Origin: Cervus elaphus
Taxonomy: Eukaryota > Chordata > Mammalia > Artiodactyla > Cervidae
Reading direction: 5' to 3'
DNA: 64,000 nucleotides
Assembly (NCBI RefSeq): GCF_910594005.1
Contig: NC_057847.1
Location: 53,210,001 to 53,274,000 of the forward strand
Shown here: positions 10,801 through 22,535 of the stretch, piece by piece
Layout: each line of letters opens with the position of its first letter
How positions within the stretch are numbered: position 1 is the stretch's first letter
Notes under the pieces: model-generated
What the model was told of the DNA's origin: nothing
Database searches by the model: none
The model's input: only the letters and a program-made list of their open reading frames with translations
Made by a program: the position numbers and the translations under genes

Positions 10801-11012
10801 AATTTCCCTGGTGGCTCAGAGGTTAAAGCATCTGCCTCCAATGCGGGAGACTCGGGTTCGATCCCTGGGTTGGGAAGGTCCCCTGGAGAAGGAAATGGTA
10901 ACCCACTCCAGTATTCTTGCCTGGAGAATCCCATGGACGGTGGAGCCTGCTGGGCTACAGTTCACGGGGTCGCAAAGAGTCTGACACAACTAAGCAACTT
11001 CACTTCACTTAA
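10801..11012 (+). mobile_element. Bov-tA SINE, full length, young
   Basis: A complete Bov-tA: tRNA-Glu-related head TTCCCTGGTGGCTCAGAGG, AAGCATCTGCCTCCAATGCG, GGGTTCGATCCCTGGGTTGG, core CCACTCCAGTATTCTTGCCT, and 3' end GGGGTCGCAAAGAGTCTGAC to GCAACTTCACTTCACTT. Few differences from other copies make it one of the younger SINEs here. Flanking target duplications are not obvious. Confidence 0.95.
10812..10865 (+). promoter_or_regulatory. Pol III A and B boxes in Bov-tA head
   Basis: The A box TGGCTCAGAGG (10812-10822) fits the tRNA-type consensus, and the B box GGTTCGATCCC (10855-10865) is canonical. Together they form the internal RNA polymerase III promoter that SINEs of tRNA origin inherit. 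Activity is inferred from sequence only. Confidence 0.7.
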
Positions 11013-11337
11013 TTAGAATTGAATACCAAGAAAAAATTAAGATGATAGTATCTTTGAAAACAGAAAAGGTAGGAAGGCACATAAAAAGCCCCAGGGGCTA
11101 TGTGACGTCCTCACCTCTAACTGTCAGCATTGGTGCTATGGGCATCCTAATATGTTTCCTAGTCACTGCTGATTTTGACTCAAGAAATCTGGGGCAAGGA
11201 CTGAGATTCTGCATTTCTATCAGGCTCCCTTGTGATGCTTGGGCTGCTGGTCCAAGAATATTTCAAGCAGCAATGAATTAGAATAAATTAACAAGTGAAT
11301 CAGGTTCCATGATAGAAGAATAGGTCTTAGGTTTAGC
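11013..11337. other. No gene seen
   Basis: Short unique-looking stretch with no convincing coding or repeat signal. Confidence 0.45.
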
Positions 11338-11428
11338 AAGAAAGAGAAGGCAGGAAGGGGCAGAGAGAGAGATGAGAGGGGAGAGGAGGGAAGAGGAGAG
11401 AATAGAGAGGGAACAGAGAGAAAAATTG
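11338..11428 (+). repeat. GA-rich low-complexity tract
   Basis: Runs of AGAGAGAG, GGAGAGGAGG and AGAGGGAACAGAG on the plus strand. Confidence 0.7.
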
Positions 11429-11574
11429 TTTAAATCCTAGACCACTGCTCTCATGTTACTAACTATTAATATGCCAAAATTTTAGAAAAGGGAGCAGAAT
11501 CTACCTCTAACAAGACAGCATGTACAAACTCCAACTGAGCTCTGCCCCCTCCCCCTTACTCCTCTACTTAATCT

Positions 11575-11628
11575 GCTACACACACACACATACACACATA
11601 CACACACACACACACATGTACACACACC
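11575..11628 (+). repeat. Imperfect (AC)n microsatellite
   Basis: CA-dinucleotide array broken by AT and GT steps (ACACATACACACATACACAC), about 54 bp. Confidence 0.9.
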
Positions 11629-11720
11629 TCCTCCCAACATCACAGACTGTAGAGAAAGCATGTTGCACTTCTGAAGTGAGAAAAACTTGTTCTTAAGATG
11701 AAAAATGATACAGGATCCCA

Positions 11721-11761
11721 ATGTAATGTAATGTATGTAATGTAATGTAATGTATGTAATG
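11721..11761 (+). repeat. (TAATG)n pentanucleotide repeat
   Basis: About eight units of TAATG or TATG-shortened variants (ATGTAATGTAATGTATGTAA), flanked on both sides by GATCCCAAT, suggesting expansion inside a short duplicated stretch. Confidence 0.8.
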
Positions 11762-11777
11762 ATCCCAATACATTATA

Positions 11778-11846
11778 TTGGGATGGTCAAAACATTTGTT
11801 TGGGTTTTCCATGGAAAAACTCAAACAAATCTTTTGACCAGTTTAA
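11778..11846. mobile_element. Mariner-like MITE (hairpin element, about 69 bp)
   Basis: Nearly the whole element is a terminal inverted repeat. The left arm GGTCAAAACATTTGTTTGGG pairs with the complement of the right arm (GGTCAAAAGATTTGTTTGAG), separated by a few bases around CCATGG. The arms end in TTGG- and TTAA-type starts and the element is bounded by TA at 11776-11777 and 11847-11848, the duplication Tc1/mariner transposases make. Size and arm text resemble MADE1-like mariner derivatives. It has no coding capacity. Confidence 0.7.
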
Positions 11847-11848
11847 TA

Positions 11849-12415
11849 TTAGAGCATAAAAACTTGACTAAAAACTCTGTTAAGTTAGAACAATTAAAGT
11901 AAAAAGTACAAAGAAAAGTATGAAGACATATTTTAGGAAAAGAAAACATAAAGGATATAGCATGCAAAAAAAAAGAAAAGAAAAAGATAAAGGCCACAAT
12001 CCAGAAGAACAATCAACAAAAGGATCAAAATAACATTTCCTATGACTGATTCACACTACTGAAGACTTTAAACTGGAACAGCATTAGGGCTCAAAGATGA
12101 ATGACTTAGGTAAAAAGGAGAATTAGCTGAAAATGGATTTCGTCTACCTGGGAAAACACCTACAAATACATGTGAGAAAATAAAAGAATGTGTGTGAGAA
12201 CTATACCACCAACAGTGAGGGAGGTGCCATAAAATTTTTCTGATTGCAGAGAAAGTGATAGAGACTTTTAATAAATAGCAATGTTAATAAAATTGGGGGC
12301 ATATGGATAATGCAAAAGTATTTGATATTACCAAATAAGAGATCTGAACATATGGAAAAGAAGCTCCCAATTAACAGATGCATTTAATGATGTTTAATTA
12401 TACATATCGATTTAC
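11849..12415. other. No gene seen
   Basis: A-rich DNA including an A/G-rich run at about 11960-11990; no recognisable family. Confidence 0.45.
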
Positions 12416-13091
12416 TCAACATTAAAAAAACTAAGATCAAGGCATCAGTCCCATCACTTCATGGCAAACAGAAGGAGAAATTGTGGAAGCAGTGACAAAT
12501 TTTATTCCTGGGCTCCAAAATCACTGTGGACCGTTTCTGCAGCCATGAAATTAAAAGATGCTTACTCCTTGGAAAGAAAACTATGACAATACCTAGGTAG
12601 CATATTAAAAACCAGAGATATCACTTTGCTGACAAAGGTCTGTATAGTCAAAGCTATGTTTTTTCCAGCAGTCAGGTACAGATGTGGTTCATAAAGAAGG
12701 CTGAATGTCTAAGAATTCATGCTTTTGAATTCTGGTGCTTTTGAATTGCGGTGCTGGAGAAGACATGAGTCCCTTGGACTGCAAGATCACATCAGTCAAT
12801 CCTAAAGGATATCAACCCTGAATATTCATTTGAAGGACTGTTGCTGAAGCTCCAACATATTGGCCACCTGATGCAAAGAACCAACTCCTTGAAAAATAGC
12901 CTGATTCTGGGAAAGACTGAAGGCAAAAGGAGAAGGGGGCAACAGAGGATGAGATGGTTGGATGGCATCACTGACTTAATGGACATGAGTTTGAGCAAAC
13001 TCCAGGAGACGGTGAAGGATAGAGGAGCCTCGCATGCTGCAGTCCATGGGCTCACAGAGTTGGACATAACTTAGTGACTAAACAACAACAA
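12416..13091 (+). mobile_element. BovB LINE 3' fragment (C-terminal part only)
   Basis: It starts near the LNIQKTK equivalent (AACATTAAAAAAACTAAG) and runs to the 3' end TTGGACATAACTTAGTGACT followed by (AAC)n at 13080-13091. The C-terminal frame is recognisable at 12841-13074 (LQHIGHLMQRTNSLKNSLIL). It carries an AAC-type tail rather than CTGAA repeats, suggesting an older subfamily, and is heavily mutated with a small internal duplication around GCTTTTGAATT (12721-12748). Confidence 0.88.
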
Positions 13092-16000
13092 TGTGTATTT
13101 AAGTTTATCAAGTCAATAAAAAGATAGACTGAGGCAAATTAAAAGCATGCAATGACTAGAGGTAGATCACAGAGTAAGTGCTAGATCAATTAAACAACAG
13201 TATGCTATTTAAAAATAAATATTGAACAACAGCAAAGAAAGTCCAGAGCTTTTGGAAATTAAGTATATTTCAGCAGAAAATTCAGTAGAATATGAAAATA
13301 AATGTGATTTATCTCCCAACATGTATGCTCTCAAATTATTGAACTACAGTACTAGGAACTAGGAAGTTCCTAAAAGATGGACAAACAAAATAGTAACTCA
13401 AAAAAGATACATTACCTAAGAACAGAGGTAGTTGTGAAGGGCAAGACTGGCGTGATAGCTGTAAGGCAGGTGCGAAGCACAGCCTCTAGTCCATATTAGA
13501 CCAGGTGAGCAGGCTCAGAGAGAGGTGTCCTGAACAACATACCATTGATAGACCATTGATATGTTTAGACACACGGAAGTGAAGTTTACTCTAGGTAAGG
13601 TTTCTAGGGAGATTTAATGATTAATACAAGGTAAACTAAAGCAAACAAAAAGCAAGGTAATTATTAACTAGGGAAAATCATAAATTGCTCAAGATGAGAA
13701 ATGTAATCATAGTCTCCTATGTGGATCTTTTGTAATAGAATAATGTTAGGAGGATGTGTCAGATAAAATAAAAATTATGTCCCTGGAACATTTTACTTGT
13801 ATTAACTCATTTAAATATTCATGGTAAATACCATTATTATCCCCATTGTTTTTTCAGGGAACAATTTGTCTAAATTTGATAGTTTTCACAAAAAAGGAGA
13901 AATATTTACTTGAAATTACAGAAAGGTCCATTTTTGTTCAATAAGAAGCATATAAAGAAAGCCAATGCCAGAATACATCCCAGTTAAGCTATTAAAAGGT
14001 AAAAATTATGAAAGAATTTTTCAGATACCCAAACAGGAATAAAATCCAGGCTAGTATCAGGATTCTTTACAAAATATTCCTTCATTCATTACATGAATGC
14101 TTTGGGAGCATTTCCAATCAGTGCAATGGTTTCAGGCCACAAGAGAAAACAGACAAAACTATCTTTCCTCACAGACTTTACCTTTTCTCTAATGCAAAGC
14201 TAGAAGACTTTGAATTAGAAGCAATGGGTAGAAGGTCAGAAAGTATAGAATGCAGAACAATTTTAAATACAACATGAAAGACCACATATTCTCAAACATA
14301 AAAGTGCTCAGGAAATTTATCACCTGTGAGCTTTTTAGGCTCAAGTCAGACAAGAGTCACCTTCAACTAAAAAAGTACACAGAAAATAGCCATGTATCAT
14401 AATGTGACATCAACCCATCTTTTAAACATTTTATCACATATTTCACAAGTGGCAAGCACAGTCATTCAGCTTGAAATGTACATGGGTGCTTCAGCCAAAT
14501 TCAGTCCCTCAACTTTCCCACACTCTTTCAAACCTCCCCTCCCCCACCCAGGTGAAAATTTTGCTCACATCTCCTTTCCTCCTGAAATGTTACTCCTTTT
14601 ACTTCTGAAATTTCTGATTCCTACTTGCTCTTCACAGCCCAGTTTATGTTCCAGATTTTAAAGGATCCTCTGATCACTACAAATCATAATGATCTCCATT
14701 TTACTTTCAAATGTTTTAAAGAACTAATTCCTTAAGAACTAAATTACAACTCTGCATGTCCTGTTCAGTATTTTCAGTTACTTTCAATGTGCTGGAATTC
14801 CCCAAACTGAGATTCTGAAAGATGGGGGCATTCTCTTAGTATACTTTACCTTTCCTACCCCAGGACACTACTCCTAGTAAATATTTAATAAAGCTCAATG
14901 AATGTTTCCTCGATTGTCATTTTCTGATTCCCTGCATTTTCTTCAAGTTATTAGCGGTCCATTCTGTAATGGCAAACGTCCCTGTGACTTCCCAGAATTA
15001 AGCATTCAGGTATAGAGAGGCTGAATAAGCTGACTGTGTGCTCTGGATACACATTTCTGCTTCCCTATAGTGGTGGGTTGAAAAGTACAGGAATCACTGC
15101 CATGCGTTGGCACATGGCATCAGTGACTAAAGCTCAGGACACGACAGACCAGCAAAACAAGGAAGGGCGACTGAATGGGACATTTAGAGCAGAAAAACGG
15201 AGTCCTAGCTCAAGATTTTCTACCCTTTAGGTTCAGTAGTTCCTAAAAATACATGTCTAGTGCTTCCTGTGTTTCCAAACAGAATACAGCCTCCACTGGA
15301 CTCTATTTCCTAAAGTAGCTTTTTAAAAACATTTAACAGGCATCCATTAGAAATATAAGCATGTATAAAAATGTAAGAGGTCATGCAAAGAGATTGTGAA
15401 AGGTAGAATAGAGAACAAGAAGGGGGAGTGCAGATGCCTCAAAGAGCCATGACACAGTGACTGTGTCATAACGCACAAGAGTCCATTTTCTACTCTTTAG
15501 GGGTATTTCGCCATTTCAGAACACCCAAGATCAAATCATGGCTGTCAAAGACCCATGCTGCATCATCACATTGCTGGTGGCCAGGAGCCAGAGCTGTCAT
15601 CACTTGGTTTTGTGTGGCTTAGAGCAGAAAATCTGATTGTTCAGCAACATGTAATCAGCTTAAAACAAATCTGGAAGATGTTACCCAAAGACAAGATGAT
15701 ATCCAGGCCCTGGAATTTTGTACAAAGAAAATGAAGGATTTGCTTTAAGATAAAAACTGTATCTGTGACAAGAAACTTGAGACATTGGGACAAAATTCAA
15801 GTCAATAAGTTTAATAGTAAAACTTTAAGAAACTGGGATTACATCCCAATCAAGCCAGGCAGGCCTGCAGAACAGTGAGAGAAACCAGAATCCAATTCCT
15901 AGAACCAAAATCTTTTCTGTCTTCATTTTCCAGTGATACACACACAGAAGAGTGTATCACTTATAATACACTCTTCAGGGAAGGCACACTCCCAGGAGAA

Positions 16001-16631
16001 GTAGAATTACACTTACCTAACACCAAGATGATAGAAGTCTTAAGAGTTAAACTGAGTCTTGACTTTGCTGCTTGCCATGTGACCAATAAATTTGAATATG
16101 TCATTCTGTCTCTATTAACCTTTTTTCCTTTATTTGAAAAAGTAGGGATATTTTTCTACTAGATACTAGTTCTACTAATATTTTGATACAAATCTTTTTG
16201 TTTCCGTCCTTCCACCACCCCACACTCTGCATCCCCCCCCCCAATCCACCTGGTGTGCTAATCTAGCAGAAGTGGAGTTTATAATATTATGTTGCATTGA
16301 GGAAGGAAACAGACTTTTAACATCAAAACTGCCATAAATATATTCACAAGAGGCTACTCTGCAGAATGTGAAAGACTGTTCTCACCTGAGAAAATGCACC
16401 TTGTGTCCTTCCCAATCAATGCCTCTGACCCCTTCTTTCTCCACCCTCCTGCACTGAAGTTTGGCCGCTGTATTTAATTGACTACCAGAGGCAGAAGAAT
16501 GGGGGTACATGGGGTGAGCACGAGGAGATGTCAGGCCTCCGAAGACAGATAGAGTCCAAGTTGAGTCATTCATGAAGGCCATCCAGAAGCAATGGTATTG
16601 AGCGAGTCTTGAAAGATGAGTGGAAATAGCC
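13092..16631. other. AT-rich DNA without genes
   Basis: No gene recognised in 3.5 kb. A weak MIR-like core in reverse orientation lies at about 13780-13850 (ACTCATTTAAATATTCATGG then ATTATCCCCATTG). The open frames here (for example 14008-14277 and 15875-16162) are short and lack any familiar motif. Confidence 0.5.
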
Positions 16632-16850
16632 AGTGCTTATTATTCACCAAATACCATTTTAAATAATTTATATATATTATTTCATTTAATCTCCCTGACA
16701 ACCTCTTTCAGATGGCACATTTGTAATTCACATTCTGCAGATGAAGAAACTGGGCAAGAGAAGTTAAGTAACTTGTCTAATACCTCCTCACATGGAGTAA
16801 GGTGTAAGTGGGTTTGAGGCCTGGACCCAGAGACCACTTTCCCATGACTA
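16632..16850 (-). repeat. MIR SINE, minus strand
   Basis: On the plus strand it reads as the complement of a mammal-wide MIR: GTGCTTATTATTCACCAAAT, ATTTCATTTAATCTCCCTGA, CAGATGAAGAAACTGGGCAA and AAGTTAAGTAACTTGTC, then GGGTTTGAGGCCTGGACCCA. Order and spacing are right for an almost full-length copy. An open frame on its minus strand is incidental. Confidence 0.85.
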
Positions 16851-16923
16851 TTTACTCTTAAGTGTAGAATTGCCCAGGTAATGCAGATCAATAAGCAACA
16901 GTTAGAACCAGACATGGAACAAT

Positions 16924-17824
16924 CAGTTCAGGTTGGTTCTGTTGCTCAGCCGTGTCTGACTCTTTGTGACCCCATGGTCTGCAGCACTCCAGGCCTCCCT
17001 GTCCATCACCAACTCCCAGAGTTTACTCAAACTCATGTCTAATGAGTTGGTGATGCCATCCAACCATCACATCCTCTGTCGTCCCCTTTCTCTTCCCACC
17101 TTCAATATTTCCCAGCATGAGGGTCTTTTCAAATGAGTCAGCTCTTCGCATCAGGTGGTCAAAGTACTGGAGTTTCAACTTCAACATCAGTCCTTCCAAT
17201 GAATATTCAGGAATGGTTTCCTTTTGGGATGGACTGGGGTTGGATCTCCTTGCTGTCCAAGATATTCTCAAGAGTCTTCTCCAACACCACAGTTCAAAAG
17301 CATCAATTCTTCAGTGCTCAGCCTTCTTTATAGTCTAACTCTTACATCCATACATAACCACTGGAAACACCATAGCTTTGACTAAACGGAACTTTGTTGG
17401 CAAAGTAATGTCTCTGCTTTTCAATATGCTGTCTAGGTTAGTCATAACTTTTCTTCCAAGGAGGAAGTGTCTTTTAATTCCATGGCTGCAGTCACCATCT
17501 GCAGTGATTTTGGAGCCCCGCCCCTCCCCCCCAAAAAAAAAGTCTGTCACTGTTTCCATTGTTTTCCTCATCTATTTGCCATGAAGTGATGAGACCGGAT
17601 GCCTGATCTTAGTTTTCTGAATGTTGAGTTTTAAGCCAACATTTTCACTCTCCTCTTTCACTTTCATCAAGAGGCTCTTTAGTTCTTCTTCGCTTTCTGT
17701 CATAAGGGTGGTGTCATCTGCATATTTGAGCTTATTGATATTTCTCCTGGCAATTTTGATTCCAGCTTGTGCTTCATCCAGTCCAGCATTTCTCATGATG
17801 TACTCTGCACATAAGTTAAATAAG
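16924..17824 (-). mobile_element. Nested BovB LINE 3' part, minus strand
   Basis: A 5'-truncated BovB on the minus strand inserted into the plus-strand BovB, flanked by the 11-bp target duplication CATGGAACAAT at 16913-16923 and 17825-17835. Its 3' end is at 16924 (complement of AACCAACCTGAACTG) and its truncated 5' end lies in the RT palm. The catalytic box YADD is intact at 17713-17724 (complement). The C-terminal frames at 17571-17335 and 17271-17023 are interrupted by a G/C-rich slippage insertion around 17519-17541. Confidence 0.88.
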
Positions 17825-17847
17825 CATGGAACAATGGACTGGTCCAA
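17572..17847 (-). pseudogene. BovB RT palm fragment of the nested element
   Basis: Open stretch encoding CLFNLCAEYIMRNAGLDEAQ, NKLKYADDTTLMTESEEELK and GLKLNIQKTK, the C-terminal half of the RT palm. The first codons (about 17825-17847) read through the target duplication into the host BovB, so the apparent start is not original. Confidence 0.8.
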
Positions 17848-18759
17848 AAATGGGAAAGGAGTACATCAAGGTGTATACTGCTATCTGTTTACTTAACGTC
17901 TATGCAGAGTACATCATGTGAGATGCCAGAAGTTTAGATGAAGCACAAGCTGGAATCAAGATTACCAGGAGAAATATCAGTAGCCTCAGATATGCAGATG
18001 ACACCACCCTTATAGCAGAAGGTAAAGAGGAACTAAAGAGCCTCCTGATGAAAGTGAAAGAGGAGAGTGAAAAAGCTGGCTTAAAACTCAACATTCAAAA
18101 AACTAAGATCAAGGCACCTGATACCATCACTTCATGGCAAATAGACAGGAAAAAGTAGAAACAGTGACAGACTTTATTCTCTTGGGCTCCAAAATCACTG
18201 TGGATGGTGACTGCAGCCATGAAATTAAAATAACACTTGCTCCTTTGAAGAAAAGTTATGACAAACATAGACAACATATTAAAGAGCAGCGACATCAATT
18301 TGCTGACAAAAGTCCATGGAGTCAAAGCTATAGCTTTCCCAGTAGTTACATACAGATGTGAGAGTTGGATCCTAAAGAAGGCTGATCACTGAAGAATTTG
18401 TGCTTTTGAACTGTGGTTCTGGAGAAGACTTGTGTGAGTTCCTTGGACAGCAAAGAGATCAAACCGTCAATCCTGAAGGAAATCACCCTGAATATTCATT
18501 GGAAGGACTGATGCTGAAGCTGAAACTCCAATACTTTGGCCATCTGATGCAAACAGCCAACTCATTGGAAAAGATCCTGATGCTGGGGAAGGAGAAGAAG
18601 GTGGCGACAAAGGATGAGGATGGTTTGAGGGCATCATCAACTCAATGTACATGAGTTTAAGCAAGCTATGGGAAATAGTGAAGGACAGGGAAGCCTGGTG
18701 TGCTGCAGTCTATTGGGCTGCAAAGAGTTGGGCATGACTCAGCAACTGAATGACAATGA

Positions 18760-20744
18760 CGGAGAGGTAGTTTGAACCAAAGGAGTCACGTGAGTAAAGG
18801 TACAAAGGCATGAAAGATGCTTTGTGTTCAGAGATCTAAAATTTGGGGTAAATATACAGGAGAAGCTATTGAAAAGTAACCTAGAGCCAGGTTCAGAAAT
18901 GCCAGGATTTGCTGATTTACAAATAGCTGGATAACTTTTCATATTAACTAATTTACTTTCCCTGCCATCTCCCCATCTAATGACTGCTTATCCAGTTATT
19001 TCTCCTTATCTGCTGGACCATGAGGCATCAGTCATCCTGAGAATCTTTGGATTACTGTGTTTCTCAACATAGAAGTTACTTATGGCATAAGATTTTTACC
19101 AAGAAAAAAAAAAAAAAAAACTTGGACTAATCCCTGGTTAAGAGAAGGTCTCCTCTGGAAATACAAACTATTCCACAGGTTGAGGAAAGGGACAGGGAGG
19201 AAAGTAGGGATGATTTAAACTATGGTTGGGTGTTTTCTGAGAAACAGGTGAATATGCCCGCAAATCATATCAAGTCTAGAGCACCAGCAAGATCCACAGT
19301 TGCCAACTACCCAGCAATGGGAAGGGGGAATAGCACGGATACAGCTTCATGGAACATCTAGATAGAGCTTGGCTGAACACATTTCCAGGAATCCCAGAAT
19401 GAAAGCATGTCAAGGTCATCTGTGAGGCCAAGAAGAGCAAGATACCTTCTGTGAGAGAGCTGGTCTGGAAAGGTCTTGGGTTTGCAATAAGGAGAAAGCA
19501 GCAATAAAATGAATTTATTTTGGAGCAGAAGTCCTATGGGTGACTGAAGTGTCAGTAGATGTCACTGTGAAAAGTGAAAGTGAAGTCACTCAGTCATGTC
19601 CAACTCTGTGGATGAATGCTAACAACCTGAACCAGATTCCTCTTGCCCCATTCACCTCACACCATACATTCTTAATACCAGGTACTCCTTTCTCGAGGAT
19701 TGAGTTTAGGGATGGGAGACTATTTGATGTGGATTTAATTTTCAATACAGTGTGAAACAAAGCTTAAATGGAGAAGAATTTCAGTTCTAGAAAAATTAAA
19801 TTCCTTATCACCTTAATTTGTAACTTGGCATTCATGCCTACAGTATACCAAAGTTTTATTGTGTATATGTACATGTGTGTATTTATCTGCAATGTATAAG
19901 CAAACTGGAAGTGTGCACTCTGAGTAGAATTAAAAAGGAGCAATCAACTAGGGGAGATTAGGAGGAACTAGAAAAGGGAAGAAGCAGTAACACTGGGATG
20001 CGGAGAACCAACTTTTATGTAATAAGCATATTTTTCTCATAAATGGACTATATAATAATTTTACAAATATTTACACACACCTATTTACTCACTTTCCAAA
20101 TAAAAGTACTTGTTTTTTGGTCATAACTTCTGTGAATGATGACTAAAGGGCATTTTCCATTTTCTTTCCATTTGTGGCCTGCTCATTCCACATGTGAATT
20201 TGCTATGGACAATGATTCTAGTCCTTTCTTGGACTGGTCCTGACTACACTGTCCTCAGGGTGGTTTAAATATTCAGATCATCATTCCTTAGCATATTCCA
20301 AGCAATTCAGGAGCAGGCATTCTGCTTTTCAATTTCTTCTGAACTCTTTGCACAATTGCCTCACCCAGTAATGTACTCTATTGTGATAATTCAATTTATA
20401 ACATGCTTCTCTGAAGTTTTCAGTTGTGTTTACTTCATTTAAGTTTTTCCAAATTTAGGAACATTAAGCAGATACCTTGATTTGGTTCTGAATTGCAAAA
20501 TCAGTACCATGTTTGCCAACACTGAGGACCTTAAAACTGTTATATTAATCCTCACTTCATTTTACTATATTCATATATTTTTATCAGTATTTGAATAATT
20601 ATTTTCCATTTATGTGACATGTGTTCTAATTGGCACCCTATGATGACATTGCAATGAAGGGTATCCCAGCTATTTATCCTGTCTAGGATCAATTTCCTCA
20701 TTTCTAAAGTATAAATATTAAGACTAATTATTAATGAATACTAA
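18760..20744. other. No gene seen
   Basis: Mixed AT-rich DNA with a 17-base A run at 19104-19120 and a 43-bp SINE stub described separately. No gene signal. Confidence 0.5.
19568..19610 (-). mobile_element. Bov-A SINE stub
   Basis: Forty-odd bases, AAAAGTGAAAGTGAAGTCAC then TCAGTCATGTCCAACTCTG, equal to the complement of the 3' end of a Bov-A unit. The rest of the SINE is absent. Confidence 0.75.
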
Positions 20745-20962
20745 CATGGCACTCTGCACTGGCCCTAGTTTTGTTCCAAGCACCTTGAAAATATTAATTT
20801 AGTTCTCGTAAGAGCTCAATGAGTAGATACTTCTAGAATATACACTTTATAAAGAAGCAAAGCAAGCGCACAAACGTAAAGTAACTTGTTCAAGGCCACA
20901 CAGCTTGTAAGTCATGAACCAGAGCTAAGTCCATGCTCTTAGCCATTACACAACGCTGCCTG
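20745..20962 (-). repeat. MIR SINE, minus strand
   Basis: Reads as the complement of MIR: GGCACTCTGCACTGGCCCTA, AATTTAGTTCTCGTAAGAGC, AAGTAACTTGTTCAAGGCCA, CACAGCTTGTAAGTC, then CATGCTCTTAGCCATTACAC. It is near full length. Confidence 0.9.
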
Positions 20963-21889
20963 TCCAGTTAAAAATGCTTGGACAGAAAACAACAAAATTC
21001 TGTAAAGCAATTATCCTTCAATTAAATAATAAATTTAAATGTTTAGACTTTGAATGCATGCACAAGTTCAACAGACATGATTTCTACTAGTAAGGTGCTG
21101 ACAATTTAAATCAGTACTTAAAAAACTAACACTTAAAGTTACTGACAATTTCATATAAATATTATAATCAAATGATCAGTAATATTCACCTGCTTCAACT
21201 CACCACTTATGAAAACTTTTCAAAACACTGACAATACATTTAGCAGAAATTGAGCCTTATATGTGGGATTATTATAACTATACACTAAAGACACTCTAAA
21301 AAGCTTGCTAACCATTTGTTGGTCCACAGAAAAATTATCACTTGTCACATCAGCCCATGGGCACACACCAGAGGTCCCAAAAGGGTCTGGATAAAACTAA
21401 AAGATAATAGTTTTTCTTTGCCAGCTTCCCATCTTTTAACACCACCTCTCCTAGCAGCAGCTACCCTTTTGGACACCTCAGATAAGCACAAAGAACTGTC
21501 TTATGCTCACTGTGCTCTGAGTGAAATTTGCCACTTAAATTAAAAATTTGCATTCATACAGCACCTGATTTCAGTCTTTCAGATTTCCAAAGTTACATAT
21601 CTCTGAAAGAAGCAAATGCAGAAGCAGACAACGTGCTAACACACAGTCAGCAACCACTTTATGAGAAGGCCTTGCAAAAATGACAGAAGTTGGGAAATTC
21701 CCCGCCTCATACTAAGAGGAATCCTACGATTGTCACATAAAAAAGCAGAAGGTAATAAGCTAGGACTACTTCAAGAAGCTTTGCATCTCGATGTAAAGTG
21801 ACTCAGACACACTGGTTTTAAGAATTTTGCTATTTTCTATTCTTTGTAGAGCTCTAAATTCTAATCGTAAAAACTCACAATTTTTGAGA
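20963..21889. other. No gene seen
   Basis: AT-rich DNA with no recognisable family or coding signal. Confidence 0.5.
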
Positions 21890-22050
21890 ATTTGTAAGTG
21901 TTGGGCAGTGTTCTGACAACATCATATATTTTCTTTCTCAAAACACTCCTAGGAGGCAGAACCTACCAGTTCTCCAATTTTTCCCCCAGTGCCCCATTTT
22001 TGAGATGTGACAATAGAGGCTGAGAGAGTCACACTCAGTGGCTGAATCTG
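21890..22050 (-). repeat. MIR SINE fragment, minus strand
   Basis: TGTTGGGCAGTGTTCTGACA, CAAAACACTCCTAGGAGGCA, GTGACAATAGAGGCTGAGAG and CACACTCAGTGGCTGAATCT follow the complement of the MIR consensus with gaps. Confidence 0.6.
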
Positions 22051-22065
22051 TGTTATCTCCTCAAG

Positions 22066-22535
22066 CACGTTCGAGTTATCTGTTGCTTCATAACAAACCT
22101 GCACAAAACATAGTGCCTGAAAATGACCGTTTTCTTTACTCACATGTTGGTGGGTCAGGGGTTTGCAAAGGGCTTGGCAGGGTTCCTCTTTGATCTTTGG
22201 GGCCTCCTCTGAAGCAGCACAGGACAATGAAACCTCTTCCTCCGTGATTTCTCCACTCAAACCCGTGGCCTCCACACTTCTTGTCTCTGGCCAACACTGT
22301 ATCACATCATCCATAGCTTCTCAATGTGGTTCGGGTTTCTCACTGGGCTGGAGGCTGAAGAGTCTTATTTCTTAATGGACACTGCCTTTTAAGAGCCAAT
22401 ATTCCTAGAGAGAAGGAGCAAAATCTGTCAATCCCTTTATAAGTAGGTCTACAACTACCTTTTACAAGTAGGTCAGAACACCACTTCTACCACTTTCTAA
22501 AGATCAAAGCCATCCAAAGTCAGAGGAAAGATAGG
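22066..22535 (-). repeat. MLT1-like (ERVL-MaLR) LTR, minus strand
   Basis: Starts on the plus strand with CGAGTTATCTGTTGCTTCAT and AACAAACC, the complement of the MLT1 3' end (an AACAGATAACTCG-type terminus), then TTGGTGGGTCAGGGGTTTGC and further degraded LTR text. It resembles the better copy at 54258-54777. These are ancient solo LTRs without genes. A 121-codon open frame on its minus strand (22314-21949) has no recognisable domain. Confidence 0.5.

Larger units (their letters stand above)
16879..18759 (+). mobile_element. BovB LINE 3' half, split by a nested BovB
   Basis: A plus-strand BovB starts at about 16879 (AATGCAGATCAATAAGCAAC, AGTTAGAACC, within RT), stops at CATGGAACAAT (16913-16923), and resumes at the duplicate CATGGAACAAT (17825-17835) followed by GGACTGG. 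It then runs through the RT palm with an intact YADD box (17991-18002), the C-terminal region and the 3' end GGCATGACTCAGCAACTGAA. The intervening 901 bp is another BovB on the opposite strand. Several frameshifts make it inactive. Confidence 0.88.

Noticed and set aside
10812..10865. Functional tRNA genes at Bov-tA heads (also at 33269, 28160 and 52745)
   Set aside because: Only A and B box similarity remains; the heads lack a foldable cloverleaf and run straight into SINE sequence.
11482..11721. Cys/Val-rich open frame on the minus strand
   Set aside because: It is the translation of an (AC)n microsatellite and neighbouring low-complexity DNA.
16924..18759. One long palindrome formed by inverted duplication
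   Set aside because: The arms differ substantially and a flanking 11-bp target duplication plus host sequence at 16879-16923 show a nested insertion instead.
19104..19120. A17 run as the tail of a processed pseudogene
   Set aside because: No recognisable transcript-like sequence, polyadenylation signal or target duplication accompanies it.
21949..22314. 121-codon minus-strand open frame
   Set aside because: It lies across an MIR and an MLT1-like LTR and has no domain signature.
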